From Epiperipatus broadwayi (taxonomy: Eukaryota; Onychophora; Udeonychophora; Euonychophora; Peripatidae): 64,000 bases of DNA. The stretch covers positions 1 through 64,000 of the forward strand of contig JAQFVV010007246.1 in NCBI GenBank assembly GCA_028023455.1, written 5' to 3'. Shown one piece after another: positions 10,000-21,400 of this stretch (positions are counted from its first letter, which is position 1; each line of letters begins with the position of its first letter). A model generated the notes under the pieces. That model had not been told where the DNA came from. It was given only the letters and a program-made list of their open reading frames with translations, and searched no databases. A program made the position numbers and the translations under genes.

Positions 10000-12200
10000 T
10001 TTTAAAAAAAAAAAGATTTTTAGAATTAAACCTATTAATAGACAAAAACAAAATCAATAACAAATAAGCAATAAAGTAAAAAAGCATGATTAGCATGAAT
10101 TTACTGTATCTTGATAGACACACTGTCAGTGAGAGGCAGTTCATAGATCATAGTCAACTTGACACCATCAGCTGTAGGTGAGAACATTAGAATTACTTGT
10201 ACCCTTCTATATCCTGGGTACATGCTTAAGGCTGTACCCTCCAGGGAAGAAAATATCTTCTGGAAATAAAAATGCAACTGTAGCTAACACCTGCATAATC
10301 CAATGATGATCTTTAGAAACACTCGATTTCAGGATAAACTCAGCTACAACCAATGTTTTTAATTTTTTTATGAGATCCTGTAATAGGTGTTTGGAATTTA
10401 ATTTTCACAGTTTTAAAATCAGATTTACATTTGGTAGTGATTTTAGCACGAAACTTTGACTGTCCTTTATTTTCATCCTATTCTTAAGTTTTCTTTTCTT
10501 AGACATTCATACTAGTGTACATTAATCAGAAGATGAGAAATCATTCTCCGAGGAAGAGTTGTGAATCATTTCAGACTTACTATAAGCATCAGGAGACATC
10601 AACTTCTTGGTGGAAGGACCAGCAACAATTTTTGATGATGATAATGTAGCAGAAATGTTAGTGTTATCAGATATAGAAATAGGTATTTAATAAGTAATAG
10701 GTTTGGACAAAGCTTTGAGATAGTGATCACTTTTGGGCATTTTCAATCCACACTATTAACAAAGTCTTTTTTAACAATACATGTTCTTGCTTCGCAGAAG
10801 AAACATTGTGGTGAAACACCTCTAAATATTATTTTCAAGAAAGAAGACTCAGTAATATGAAGAGTTGAGATATTAGGAAGCAACACACTCTTCTTTAAAG
10901 TGATAATGAAGGTGACCTGTGTTTGTTATAACTTGAACATTAGCTCTTTATTCTATTAGGTATTTGAATTTCAATATAGTTCCACACTTATCAATCATGA
11001 GCTGGAGATCTATCACTGAAATCAATATAGCAATTCTTGATTTGACAAGTAAGTGCCAGAGTCATATCTAGGTCATTTTAACACAATAGTTTATTATTTA
11101 AATAAATAACGTTTTTTTTTTTTTTTTTAAAATTTAAATAGAATTATGGAATTATATAAAGATGTAACAGTTGTGAAAAAGAAGCAAAAATTTATAAACA
11201 ATGCTCTGTAAAAAACATTTTTGGCTAGCATTGCATAAAATTCTTCTATTGGAAAGTTTAAAAGATCGGTTTTGGCATGATAGTAATTGTCAGTGATTTA
11301 GTGTTGTAAAACTTTTCAAATGATGTAAACAAAATAGGGGAGACAGTCCAGTTAAATTTCTTAGTATAATTATGAAATAACTGTTGATTAATAGTCATAA
11401 AATCAGAATTAGAATTGCATTCAGTGTTTACTTGAATCCCCAAATTATGAATTTTTAATACATTTGCATAACTATTTTTTTCAATTTTTTTCTTCCATTA
11501 TGGTATGAATTTTAATATTTAGAAAGCCATTTCTGTTATTTTCCATCTTATTAGATAAATTATTATTATTAGCAAATGGTTTTTTTAAGACTGGCATTGG
11601 ATTTAGTTGATTTATTTGAACTATTAATAATAGCATTATTAATGTTCAAAGCTGAAGTCATTCACTTTATTAATATCCCTCCCAAATATATTACAAAGCA
11701 AAATTTTTTTACTCAAAACTGTTGTTTTCTTCTCAACAACAGAAATTTTGGAATAAAGATTAGGTACAGTGTTTGCTTAAAGGTTATCAAAAGAAAATAT
11801 TGGGAATGTAGATACTTCCCCATCATTTGATAGTAAAAGTAAATATTTTTCCAAAATTGTAGACTTGTCAATAATACTATCAACCATAATAGAATATTTA
11901 TCAACATATATTCAGCTATTAAAGTATCTAGCTCATTTTAGGGCTTACAAAAAATCAAAGAACCTCAGGATCAACTCAAACAAAGCCAAGTGGTTAATTC
12001 AAAACCTCTCCCCCAAAAAAAGTTTTAAACATGAGCAAATACACAAGCAACTTATTCAAATAAGCGCCATCTGTGGTAATTTGAAATTTGTTTTTAAGAA
12101 CACTTCTCTTCACTATTGTCCAGAATTATTTCTTGTAAAAAATGAAATAATTTAGAGCTTTCTTCAAATCACAAGTTTCCTCTGTATTCCTCTAAAGTGG
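10000..12200 (-). pseudogene. Probable LINE ORF1-like tract, heavily decayed
   Basis: Upstream of the endonuclease on the minus strand, short translated stretches such as MPKSDHYLKALSKP, AGPSTKKLMSPDAYSKSE and MSKKRKLKNRMK look like polar, serine/lysine-rich ORF1-type sequence. A 61-codon frame at 11443-11258 belongs to the same interval. All are separated by stops. The assignment rests on position and composition rather than a diagnostic domain, and a poly-T run at 11111-11128 could mark a separate insertion. Confidence 0.3.
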
Positions 12201-12442
12201 AACATTGAAGAAATTATTCATCAGGATAGCTGATTTTTAATTGGGAATAGTTTGAGAATTTTTATGTTGAAGAATTGTTTAATGCTATAGTAATCATATT
12301 CTCAACAATAATTGAATAACTAATGGGTACTGAAAGCCAATGTGGTTATGAGATAACAAAGATGTTTTCTTTTTGTAATCTCATTATTCTTTATAAATGA
12401 AATTAGTGGCAAAAATCATTATAATGAACTCATATAATGTAC

Positions 12443-12445
<3 letters not shown>

Positions 12446-12478
<33 letters not shown>

Positions 12479-12530
12479 GTAGTTATAATATGTATTTATA
12501 TATATATATATATATATATATAGACGTAGT
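12446..12530. repeat. TA arrays embedded in a repeated GACGTAGTTATA unit
   Basis: Two TA runs (about 12449-12474 and 12496-12522) are each followed by GACGTAGTTATA and then TATGTATTTATA. This forms a short tandem compound repeat of about 50-55 bp per unit. Confidence 0.8.
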
Positions 12531-14104
12531 TATAGCTATGTATTTATAGAGAGAATTATAGCTTAGACATTAATATTTTGAGTATACAGAATATGAAATA
12601 AGTTTAAAAAAAACAGTTTATAAAAAGTACAAATTTGTCATTTATATTTTGTGTGAGTTTTAAATATGTTTTACAACTTATTTTCTTTGTAAATGTATCA
12701 TTTTTTAGATTTTATTCAGGAATTTACAATTATTATTTTTAATCTAGAGTCTGCCTTATTATTTTCATAGCTGTTTGCAGATTAACAATTTAAAATAACT
12801 ATTAAATCAGATGAAATAATCAAGAAACTGTTACAAAATCTTGACAATTTTATCACACAAATCTTCTTTATTAACATACAAAATGAGAAATCTCTTTTGT
12901 AAATTGTCAAATGTTAAATACAGTAACATATTTTGCTAAAATAAAATTTGTTTGTATTTTAAATATTCAACATTGATAATGTAGTTTTGACATATTAGAG
13001 AAGATAAATCACTTATTAAATATAAAGATTTATGTAGTAATATAAATCAAAATAAGTAAACACACTTTTACATTAAAAACGTATGTTTGTGAACAATGGG
13101 GGGGGGGGGGAATCTGCAATTGCCAATGTCTATAATCATTCTAAAATGTTAAAGCATTAAATCACATGAAATTATATTTTGTTTTATTATATAATAAGTA
13201 ATGATTTGAGCATTAATCTTCGTAAATCTTCACCTTTCTGTTTATTATGCAAAAATTTTTTTTGTGATTTAATAATTATTTTTAGTTATAGTACACAATA
13301 ACTCTTTACATTTGTATTTAATAACTTATTTGATAATTTACCAAGGTTATTTACAAATAAGATTTAATTGTCTATATTGGAAAATAAAATAATGTCAAAA
13401 TTATTGTTAACTATCTGAAATACAAATAAATTTTACTGTAGCAAAATTCACTGATGCCTAAATTATTAAGTATATTTAGCTTCTAACAGTTTATGAAAGA
13501 GATATCTTAGTTTGTTAGCTAATATATAATGTTATGTATATGATTTGTGAGACTTTATAATGCAATTTGTTTTGCATGATAATTCCATGTCATTTAATAT
13601 ATTATGTATATATAATAACAAATAAAAATAAAGAGATGATATCCATGTAAATAAATATAAGTTTTAACCTTTGACGTCACCAAGAAATTACCACTTACTA
13701 CTAATTGAAATCCCTGAAGCCAAACCAGTTTTTCCATTAAACCTATAATATCATTTTTGTCATTAAATGTATAATAGCTTTTTTGTTTGAGTAACATCAA
13801 ACATAAAAGATTACTTCTATTTACATAGTTATTATCTCTTAATATCTATTCTTTATTATAATAACAATCTATGGAAATATTTAATTCAAAATATTATATA
13901 TTCCCTGTAAATAATTATTGAGGTATATATAAAATAAGATAGAAAAGTATAAAAATAAGTGAGCCTATATATATGAGTAGGATGTATTACTTATAAGTAA
14001 CTTTTTGGTTTTTGTTTTGAGATCAAATATTGTTGCTCAAGAGGAATATTTAAATTTTATAAAATTAATTAATTATTGTTAAACATTATATTTTCTGATT
14101 TATA
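12531..14104. other. AT-rich DNA without recognised genes
   Basis: Nothing coding was recognised. A run of twelve G lies at about 13098-13110. A 68-codon minus-strand frame (13800-13594) has no family motif. Confidence 0.4.
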
Positions 14105-15540
14105 ATGAATTTGGGTTAGTAGATGTCAAATAATTAACACTTTCCAAAGTTTATATGTCCATGTTCACCAAGATCTCCCTTATCAATATATTAATATTAC
14201 ACAGAATATCTTATTTCACCCCAGCAGTGAATTTCACCAAAGTCTTCATCAGAAATATACATAAGATATGCACCAATCTGATTAGAGGGGGCAAAAGTGC
14301 AATCATCAGCTTAAGAAGCTTGCAGAAACACACAAAACTCAATGGGCTATTCCTACACTCCATAGATACATTTATATTTTAACATTCCTACAACTATTTC
14401 TACAGAATGTGTCTACAGTATCCCAACTCCTCACTCTTTAAGGAGATCACTCCCACAGACAAGCCTCTGGCTGTTAGCACTAGTTGGCTGACAACCTTCA
14501 CATCTCTTATCTCCAAATTGACTACTATTCCTAACAAGCCACTCTCAATGAAAATTAATTTTTGGGAAGCTTATTACATCCTTTATCCTGATGTTTCTGC
14601 AGGATCAACTCTCCTTCAGCTCAACAATCATCTACTAATCAAGAAATTTAAGTGATGGTTTCTTGATCCCAACTTCTTTGACTTCCTGTTGAAGATAAAC
14701 CTCAGTGCCTTGCCTACAAAACACTTTCTTGTACATCATCAAGGTTTCTCAAACATAGATTCCATTTGCATTCTATGCCTCAGAAAATAGGAAGCTTCTC
14801 TTTACCTCCTCTACTGTGTTTCATTCAACCCTACAGAGACCTTATAGTCTCCATGCTAAATGACAAAATGCCTTCATATCTACTCTTATTGACAATATAC
14901 TGTGTGGATCCATCGCAGAAATATGTTCATCAACATTCTTATTATTTTCACTATGGTACACCCATTGCTGTCTCACCTTTAATCATGTTCTGGAGTGTCC
15001 ACTTCATTTATATATTGACAAAATGGAAAAAAATGGAATAGGAACCAGAATTTGGCCCCCTCTTACATCTATGATACCACATGGAAGCTAATTGTTTTGC
15101 CTCCCTAAGGCTGATCCCTTTCATACCTAAATAGAAATCACCTATCCTGGAAATGATTAGAGACTGATTTGTGTGCATTCCTTTGGGTTTGATTATGATT
15201 TGCCTTTCTCCTTAAACCTATTGGCCAGACTCTGAGTATTATGACATTGACTTTTATTCTGAAGGGTTGGTTTACCTATACAAAGCTGTGGTTTTGCATG
15301 GACAAAAGTTTAGAACTATCTTTGTACATTTCAAGAGATACAAACTTAGTCATCTGCCACCAATACATCAAATTCCAGACTTGTTTCTTTTCTTCTATGC
15401 ATCATATTAGTAATTCTAGGTTGTGCCATGCAAGATGTGTCAATATTGAACTTCTGCCTCTCTGAATACCATTTAATGTATTCTATTTCTAATTTTATCA
15501 TATGAGTTGTAACCAAATTTCAGAATAAAATAGTCTATAT
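14105..15540 (+). mobile_element. 5'-truncated L1/Tx1-type LINE, second copy (plus strand)
   Basis: The copy opens in the post-polymerase region with KISLINILILHRISYF (about 14165). It then shows LIRGGKSAIISLRSLQKHTK...NGLFL (about 14275-14360), the family's F-W-G-G-K...L-Q-x-P-K...GGL block. Next comes MKINFWEAYYIL (about 14550) and, after a frame change, NFFDFLLKINLSALPT followed by ICILCLRK...EAS (about 14670-14800), a C-x2-C zinc-knuckle (zf-RVT) remnant. The 3' UTR runs to about 15540 with GAATAAAATAG near its end. The 5' truncation is usual for LINE insertions. Multiple stops and shifts make it inactive. Confidence 0.7.
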
Positions 15541-16392
15541 TTGTATAAAAAAATAACTAGCTTCTGTATTATTTTCTATTTATGTATATATCTCTTGTCC
15601 AAGTCTTATTATTTATAATAAATATATGAATCAATACATAGCAAATAAACCTATTGTCATGTGCAATAATTTTCTTAATATAAACTTTGTTTCTCCAAGG
15701 AAAAATGTGTCATCGGTTAAAAAATAGATGGCCAATCTTAATCAATTTAAATCATAGATTTCATATTGATTATGCTTTAATGATTAATTAACTTTTTGTG
15801 CGTGATAAGATTTTATTATTTAAAACAATTTATTTATAAAATTAAACGAGTTAAGAAACAGCAAACTACAAGAAACATTTTCAATTACTTCCATTTTCCC
15901 TCTTCTTACTTCTCTCTTTTTCTTTTTATAAATATTTGATCATTTATTTAACTTATTATTGTAGTTTAATAGTAAAATTTTAATGGGTTTACGAATTTAT
16001 ATAAGATTTGAACATATCAGATAGATACAAGCAAAATGACCTCGGAGTTTTAAATTTTCATTTTCTTTATTTATTTTAAATAAAATACTTTATAGACTCT
16101 AAATTGACTATCGGTAATAAGTATTAATTTTTGAGCTAAGTAGTGGTCATAATCTGACATTATGTTTGAAGAATTATTTATTCTGATATTGATGCTTTAT
16201 TAATACACAGACTAACATTCACATAGATCGAAAACTAAATGTGAGTAGTTTATAAATTTGACATTTTCTATTTAAGCAAATGGCTAATATAAACTTCATT
16301 TGATATACACATTAAGTTGACAATATAAACTTTAATAATATTTAAAAAACCTTCATTATTCTTTATTTAAATCTTTAATTTTCTTTTACTGA
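15541..16392. other. AT-rich DNA with no recognised feature
   Basis: No gene, repeat family member or RNA gene was recognised here. Confidence 0.4.
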
Positions 16393-16395
16393 CTG

Positions 16396-16486
<91 letters not shown>

Positions 16487-16542
16487 GTCTGTCTGTTTGT
16501 CTGTCCGTCCGTCCATCCATCCATCTATCCATCCATCCATCC

Positions 16543-16610
<68 letters not shown>

Positions 16611-16734
16611 GTCTGTCTGTCTGTCTGTATGTCTGTCTATCTATCTATCTGTCTGAAGGTCTGTCTGTCTTTCTGTCTATCTATCAATATATCTATCTCT
16701 TTATCTATCCATTCATTTATCTATCTATTTTAAC
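16393..16734. repeat. Compound CTAT/CTGT/CCAT microsatellite
   Basis: About 340 bases of tetranucleotide repeats run through CTAT, CTGT, CCGT, CCAT, CTAT, CTGT and interrupted CTAT blocks. A 78-codon serine/isoleucine-rich frame across it is a repeat artefact. Confidence 0.95.
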
Positions 16735-17419
16735 TATCTATATATTAAAATAATGCATAAAGCTGTCTGCAATTTAGCATTGTAACTAAATATTATGAAA
16801 ACCTAAAAAATAAAATTAAAAAACAATTCTACAATGTATTATGGAAGCTAAAAAAAAGAATAATCCTATTTTCTTCTGCATACAGTGCAACAATTACAAA
16901 TTAATTTTTTTGCAAAAAAAATGCTTAGAATACTTGGACTGTAAGTAAGTAGTCATTGGTGAGCACTTTCTTAGAAATTGTAACATTTGAATATCACAAT
17001 AACCGAATAAGCTTCATCACAGAAACTTTACGCTTTTTGTCCATTATTCTACCACTGTGGTAAATTATAAAGGATATTTGGATTGTAACATATCAATACA
17101 AGTTCTCAGTTTTCAAATACAAATAAACTCAAGTTAATATTTATAAATGCCAAATCTATGAGTATATGTTTATGTTTTAAAAAGTTTTATGTAAAACAAG
17201 TTTTGAGACTCAGTAAAAGATTTTGGTCTAAAATTTTGTATTTGAATAATAAATATTTTATTATTATCAGTATCAACTTGCTGTTGTCTTTAGACTGCCC
17301 TTATTAAAAAATAGTATAATACTTCCAGTTCAAAATTTATTACAACCTAAACGAAAAATGAAAACAATCAAATTACAATAAAAGTAGTCTAGAAATTATA
17401 TATATATATATACTAAACT

Positions 17420-17600
17420 TAATATAATTATAAGGGACTTAAACTCAGATTTTTAAACTCTCTACAACTATTCGATCTATTCTTTACAACTGATGCACAT
17501 GATTACATATATGTGAGAAAAATAAATGATCTTGAATATACATATTTTGTGCTAGACATGTATTTACATATTACATATTCAGACTGTTTTATGCCCATCC
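17420..17600 (-). mobile_element. Family B dispersed repeat, copy 2 (minus strand)
   Basis: It matches the plus-strand text of 57000-57130: GGACTTAAACTCAGA, GCACATGATTACATATATG and AATATACATATTT correspond to GGGATTTGAACACAGG, the ACATGACCACCCACATATG region and AATATACATATTTC. The reverse complement carries a tRNA B-box-like GAGTTTAAGTCCC. It faces copy 3 to form an inverted pair. Confidence 0.55.
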
Positions 17601-17644
17601 CTCTTCTGTCTAATTAAATGGATATATTAAGGTCCTATATATGA

Positions 17645-17985
17645 GGAGTCAGAATAACCTAACATCACCATGGGTATGACAATATTATTAACATCAGCAA
17701 GAGATTTGAAAAAATCATCCTTGGATTTTCAAGGATATGGATGGCTGAAGGGTTGGAGAGTGGAGAAGATTAAAGCTTGTCCATTAAAATTTAAAGAATT
17801 GCTATCTTAATATAAACTGAGCAGTGACTGTATATGTGTGTGGGAGATCTGGACCAACTGATAGCTGCTAGTTCAGCAAGAAATACATATATTGGAGATC
17901 AATTATTTTTTTCACATTTATGTGGTCATGTGTATCAGATTATGCAATGGATTGGATGACTATGGAAAGCTTGAAAACTTATATA
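17645..17985 (+). mobile_element. Family B dispersed repeat, copy 3 (plus strand)
   Basis: Its whole length matches the reverse complement of about 57000-57362: AGTCAGAATAACC, GGGTATGACAATA, GTTGGAGAGTGGAG, CTTAATATAAACTGA, CCAACTGATAGCTGCTAG and TGTGGTCATGTG recur in the same order. The downstream part GCAATGGATTGGATGA resembles a tRNA A box. It ends in a TA run followed by TTGTAATGGGCACA, the microsatellite junction motif seen elsewhere. Confidence 0.65.
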
Positions 17986-18370
17986 TATATATTGTAATGG
18001 GCACATACGTACGTTACATTGTTTTTTATTAATAAACATGAAAAGAATAAAAGTTCGCAAATAAAACTTCCTTTTTTGTTAAGAATTAAAAAATTGAAAT
18101 TAAATGTCTTAAACTTGTATATATATATATAAAATCGCACAGATGAAAAAAAATTATTAAAATAAAACTTTATTAAAAATAGAAAAGTTATTTTAAAAAC
18201 AAAAACTTAAAAAGATTTGGAGATAAAAATATATCTTTAAGTCTGAAAACAAATTAATTAATGTTATTGAAAAAATGGAAATGATTAATTTAATTAGTCA
18301 AATGTAAACTAGCCTTGGGCATTTAAATGTATAAGCATCGGTCAGATAAGAAAACAATAGAAACTAATAA

Positions 18371-18466
18371 CCAATGAATGAAAAACAATGGAATCAGACC
18401 TCAGCGAAAGGACCATCACATTGTCATGACGTAATGTCCACTGGATCTGAAAGGCTACTATAAAAA
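18371..18466 (+). promoter_or_regulatory. Candidate core promoter: CCAAT, CRE-like and TATA elements
   Basis: CCAAT occurs at 18371-18375, a cAMP-response-type TGACGTAA at 18427-18434, and CTATAAAAAG with its TATA at 18459-18466, all in the correct order and orientation. A start site would be expected near 18490. The DNA from about 18370 to 18740 is less AT-rich than its surroundings. Each motif alone could be chance; the arrangement together is what suggests a promoter. Confidence 0.35.
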
Positions 18467-18646
18467 GTCAGTGGAATAATAGAGTTATTACACGAGAGGA
18501 CAGCTATGTGTTAGTGCAGAGTTGGAGGTGAAGAGATTGAAAGACACACTTTCAATTCCTTCAGTTGTTAACAAAATAAATGATGAAACATTGTTTTCTA
18601 CATTGAGGACCAGCTAAAGTGAAGACCCTCCGGATGAATAAATAAA

Positions 18647-18736
18647 ATGGCCAACAGAATACCAATCTATTTAGGACAGTGTGGGAATTCACGTTTAAAT
18701 GGCAAGCCACAGATAAAGCTGGATATTTTAAAAATC
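18647..18736 (+). CDS. Candidate first coding exon (plus strand), unconfirmed
   Basis: ATG in the context AAAATGGCC opens exactly 30 codons (beginning MANRIPIYLGQCG, ending LDILKI) that run into a consensus-like donor, ATC|GTAAGA, with the intron starting at 18737 in phase 0. It lies about 155 bases downstream of the expected start of the 18.46 kb promoter candidate. Against it: several short upstream ATGs precede it in the leader, no family is recognised, and no matching downstream exon was found. It could belong to an unrecognised mobile element. Confidence 0.22.
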
Positions 18737-18739
18737 GTA

Positions 18740-21400
18740 AGAACTTTATGAACATTTTCAAAACAAACTCTAAATTCTAAATCTTTCAGAAATTATCACA
18801 ATAGTAATTCCTATCTGACCAAACTAAATTATTTATTAATTAGTTATAATTTTATTTGATGTATTTCTTTTTTGTAAAATCATTTCCATTTATTTATTTA
18901 TTTGTTCTTTAAGTTTTATTATGATTTCTGTTTTTCATTAAACTAGTTATATAAATGTTAAATTTAAGTCAGGCGTGAATGGCTATATAGATTTGTAAAG
19001 TTATATATATAGTTTAAGGAAGGGTAATCTTAGGTTATTTGTTTCGTAGTTGAATTAGCTCAATGGATTGGATATATTTGTGTAATTAGTAGCTGTAGTA
19101 TGAAATCTGATATGGGCAGGATTGTATATATACACCACACACCTTCTGTTTGTCTATGGATGGGTTTGTAAGTCAACAAAGGACCGCAGTCCATTCCTAT
19201 GGAGTTTTTTGTTTATTGTTCTATTTTCCAACAGATGTAGCCTTCCTGTTGGTGGAAAGACAATGTCTTCTCTAACTCTATTTACTGTTCAGATGTACAT
19301 TCCTGACAGTATAGTATTTTGTGTTGTTGTATTTTCGTGCTACATTGAATACATAAATGTATCAGATGGATTGGTGCTGGTTTGACTGCGAACTTTTGGC
19401 CTAAGGTTAAATAAGGGAAAGAATATTTTCTTTTCAAATGTAAATCTATGTAGTCTATTCATATTCAACACTCTAAATAAAAATGCATTAAATTTAAGTT
19501 GGGTATGGAAATTGCATGGATTCGTTATCAGTTAATTATGTTTTTGGTTTTCATATTTGATCAAAATATATAGACATTCGGTAAATAATGATACCTTACG
19601 GTGAGTATCTAAAATGTATTTATTCGTATGTCTTTTAAGTTATTGGTGTCACTGTGGTATCTTATGATGAATACCAGTGGGTTTCTTGTATTCCCTATGC
19701 AATTGACGGTATCAATGATTTTGTATTTTGATCATTTATGTTTATTTTGAAATGCTTTTGACCGTGTAATCTATGTAACCGATCTATACTCAACATTATA
19801 AAACAAGCTTTTATAAATCCATCTGTGCGAACTTATAATAGTATAAAAATTAAAATGTAAATTAAAATCTAAAAATAAAAGTTAAAAATAATGTTAAAGT
19901 AAACATACTAAAATAATAATGTTAAATTTTATTTATATATATGTGCATAAATAAATGTTTGTATGTTAATTACTGGCAGTGGCTTATTTTATTCTTTTTT
20001 TTTAAATTATTCTTAGATAAGAATTTATGAAATGTAAATCTCTGCTATTCCACTGAGCTAGTGACAATGGGCTAATGACCAGATATCAATATATATAAAA
20101 TAAAAATAAAACTTTTTTTTGACTTACATATCTGCCTACTTTATAAATTTTTCTAGGTTCAAATGCCTACATGGCGCCCTGTAGTGCAGTTTACGTTTAA
20201 TCCCTTTTTGTCTAGATCGTTATAATATATATATATGCAAGGTACTAAAAATGGATAAAAATCACAATATAAGTTGCAAGAAATTGATGAAATTGGAACA
20301 GTATTCAATTGTTAATATGGGCATGTATATATAGATATATATTATATCTAGCTCATCTGATAAATGAAGATTGTTTGCAAAATGCAAGTACAGAGAGAGA
20401 GAGAGAAGCTTGAGTTTTAGTTCTAGAGAATTGTGTGTTGTGGCAGATTTAAGATAAGAGATGCCTTAATAAAAAACTTAAATTAGATTATACATGTACT
20501 ATTTATAATTAAATTAATTTAAAACATTATTGGTTAAAATGAGCTAAAATTAAAAAAGTACAAAGGTATAATTTAAATTAATAAAATATAAAATGTAATG
20601 TATTATTTCTCTCTCTCCATCTTTTTTTTTTTTGTGTGTATGTGTGTACGAGTGTAATTCTAATGATTTTTAATGAACATATAAATACTTTTACGCTTTA
20701 TCAAATATGTAATGCTGACAATGTAAACCTATTCACAAAACAAACAAGTTTGAATATATTACTAAGATTAATAACAAAATAGATTGGTATTGACATAACA
20801 AACGGTAAACATATTTACAGGTTCATTTAAATGATTCATTGATAATCTAGCTTGGCGAATTATCTTAATAATGTATTGAGACTTGTTTGTTCTATGAATA
20901 GGTTTATATGTGTATAATATGTAAAAATAAATTTATATATAAATATATTAATAGATTATTGTAAAGATAAATGCTTACATAATTTGTTTTTTTATTTATA
21001 TTGAAAATAATTTTTAACACTATGAATTAAAATCTACTCAATTAGAGTGTATATGTCTTAAATCTGACATATAGAGTATACAAAATCCATTGATATCTGA
21101 TCTTTTTAATTATTAAAATAGCAATTTACATAAAATAATTATGCTTCAATTGATTCAGCATTTGAAAGTAGTAGTAAGCTGTTTTAGAAAATTTGTAACA
21201 ATAACCATTTAGAACTATTATTATGTAAATATACAACAGTATTAAATTTGAGAAATATTTTCCATATGCAAATATGTGTGTGCACTCAATATATATATAT
21301 ATATTGAAGAGCAAACAGGAATTTTCATGTGGAAAATGTCTTTCTTGCGCTCTCTCTTTTTATATATTATAACTTTTAGTTATGGCACAAGCTAAATGTT
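18740..21400. other. AT-rich DNA without a recognised gene
   Basis: Small tRNA-like relics may be present: GCTCAATGGATTGGA near 19055 looks A-box-like, and CTAGGTTCAAATGCC near 20154 looks B-box-like. Short TA runs occur near 20225 and 21286, and an AG run near 20393. An 87-codon frame at 19122-19385 has no recognised motif. Confidence 0.35.

Larger units (their letters stand above)
6800..12200 (-). mobile_element. Decayed L1/Tx1-type LINE (minus strand)
   Basis: A non-LTR retrotransposon lies on the minus strand. From its 5' side (high coordinates) it shows an ORF1-like tract (about 12.2-10.0 kb), an endonuclease start (about 9965-9517), a heavily mutated reverse-transcriptase core (about 9.4-8.2 kb) and the region after the polymerase (7783-7154). 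The order endonuclease, polymerase, C-terminal region is the expected LINE order. The C-terminal part is homologous to plus-strand copies at 14.1 and 61.2 kb. Every reading frame is broken by stops and shifts. A hairpin element interrupts it at 8075-8237. The exact ends are uncertain because no poly-A or target duplication was identified. Confidence 0.65.

Noticed and set aside
11576-12155. Plus-strand frames of 84 and 96 codons
   Set aside because: They are probably antisense to the decayed minus-strand LINE ORF1 tract; no motif is present.
13098-13110. Run of G as possible quadruplex signal
   Set aside because: It is one homopolymer only, without the four separated G tracts expected for a defined quadruplex.
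20120-20215. Possible tRNA gene or SINE near CTAGGTTCAAATGCC
   Set aside because: A B-box-like string is present, but no acceptor stem, no paired arms and no family match were found; too weak for a feature.
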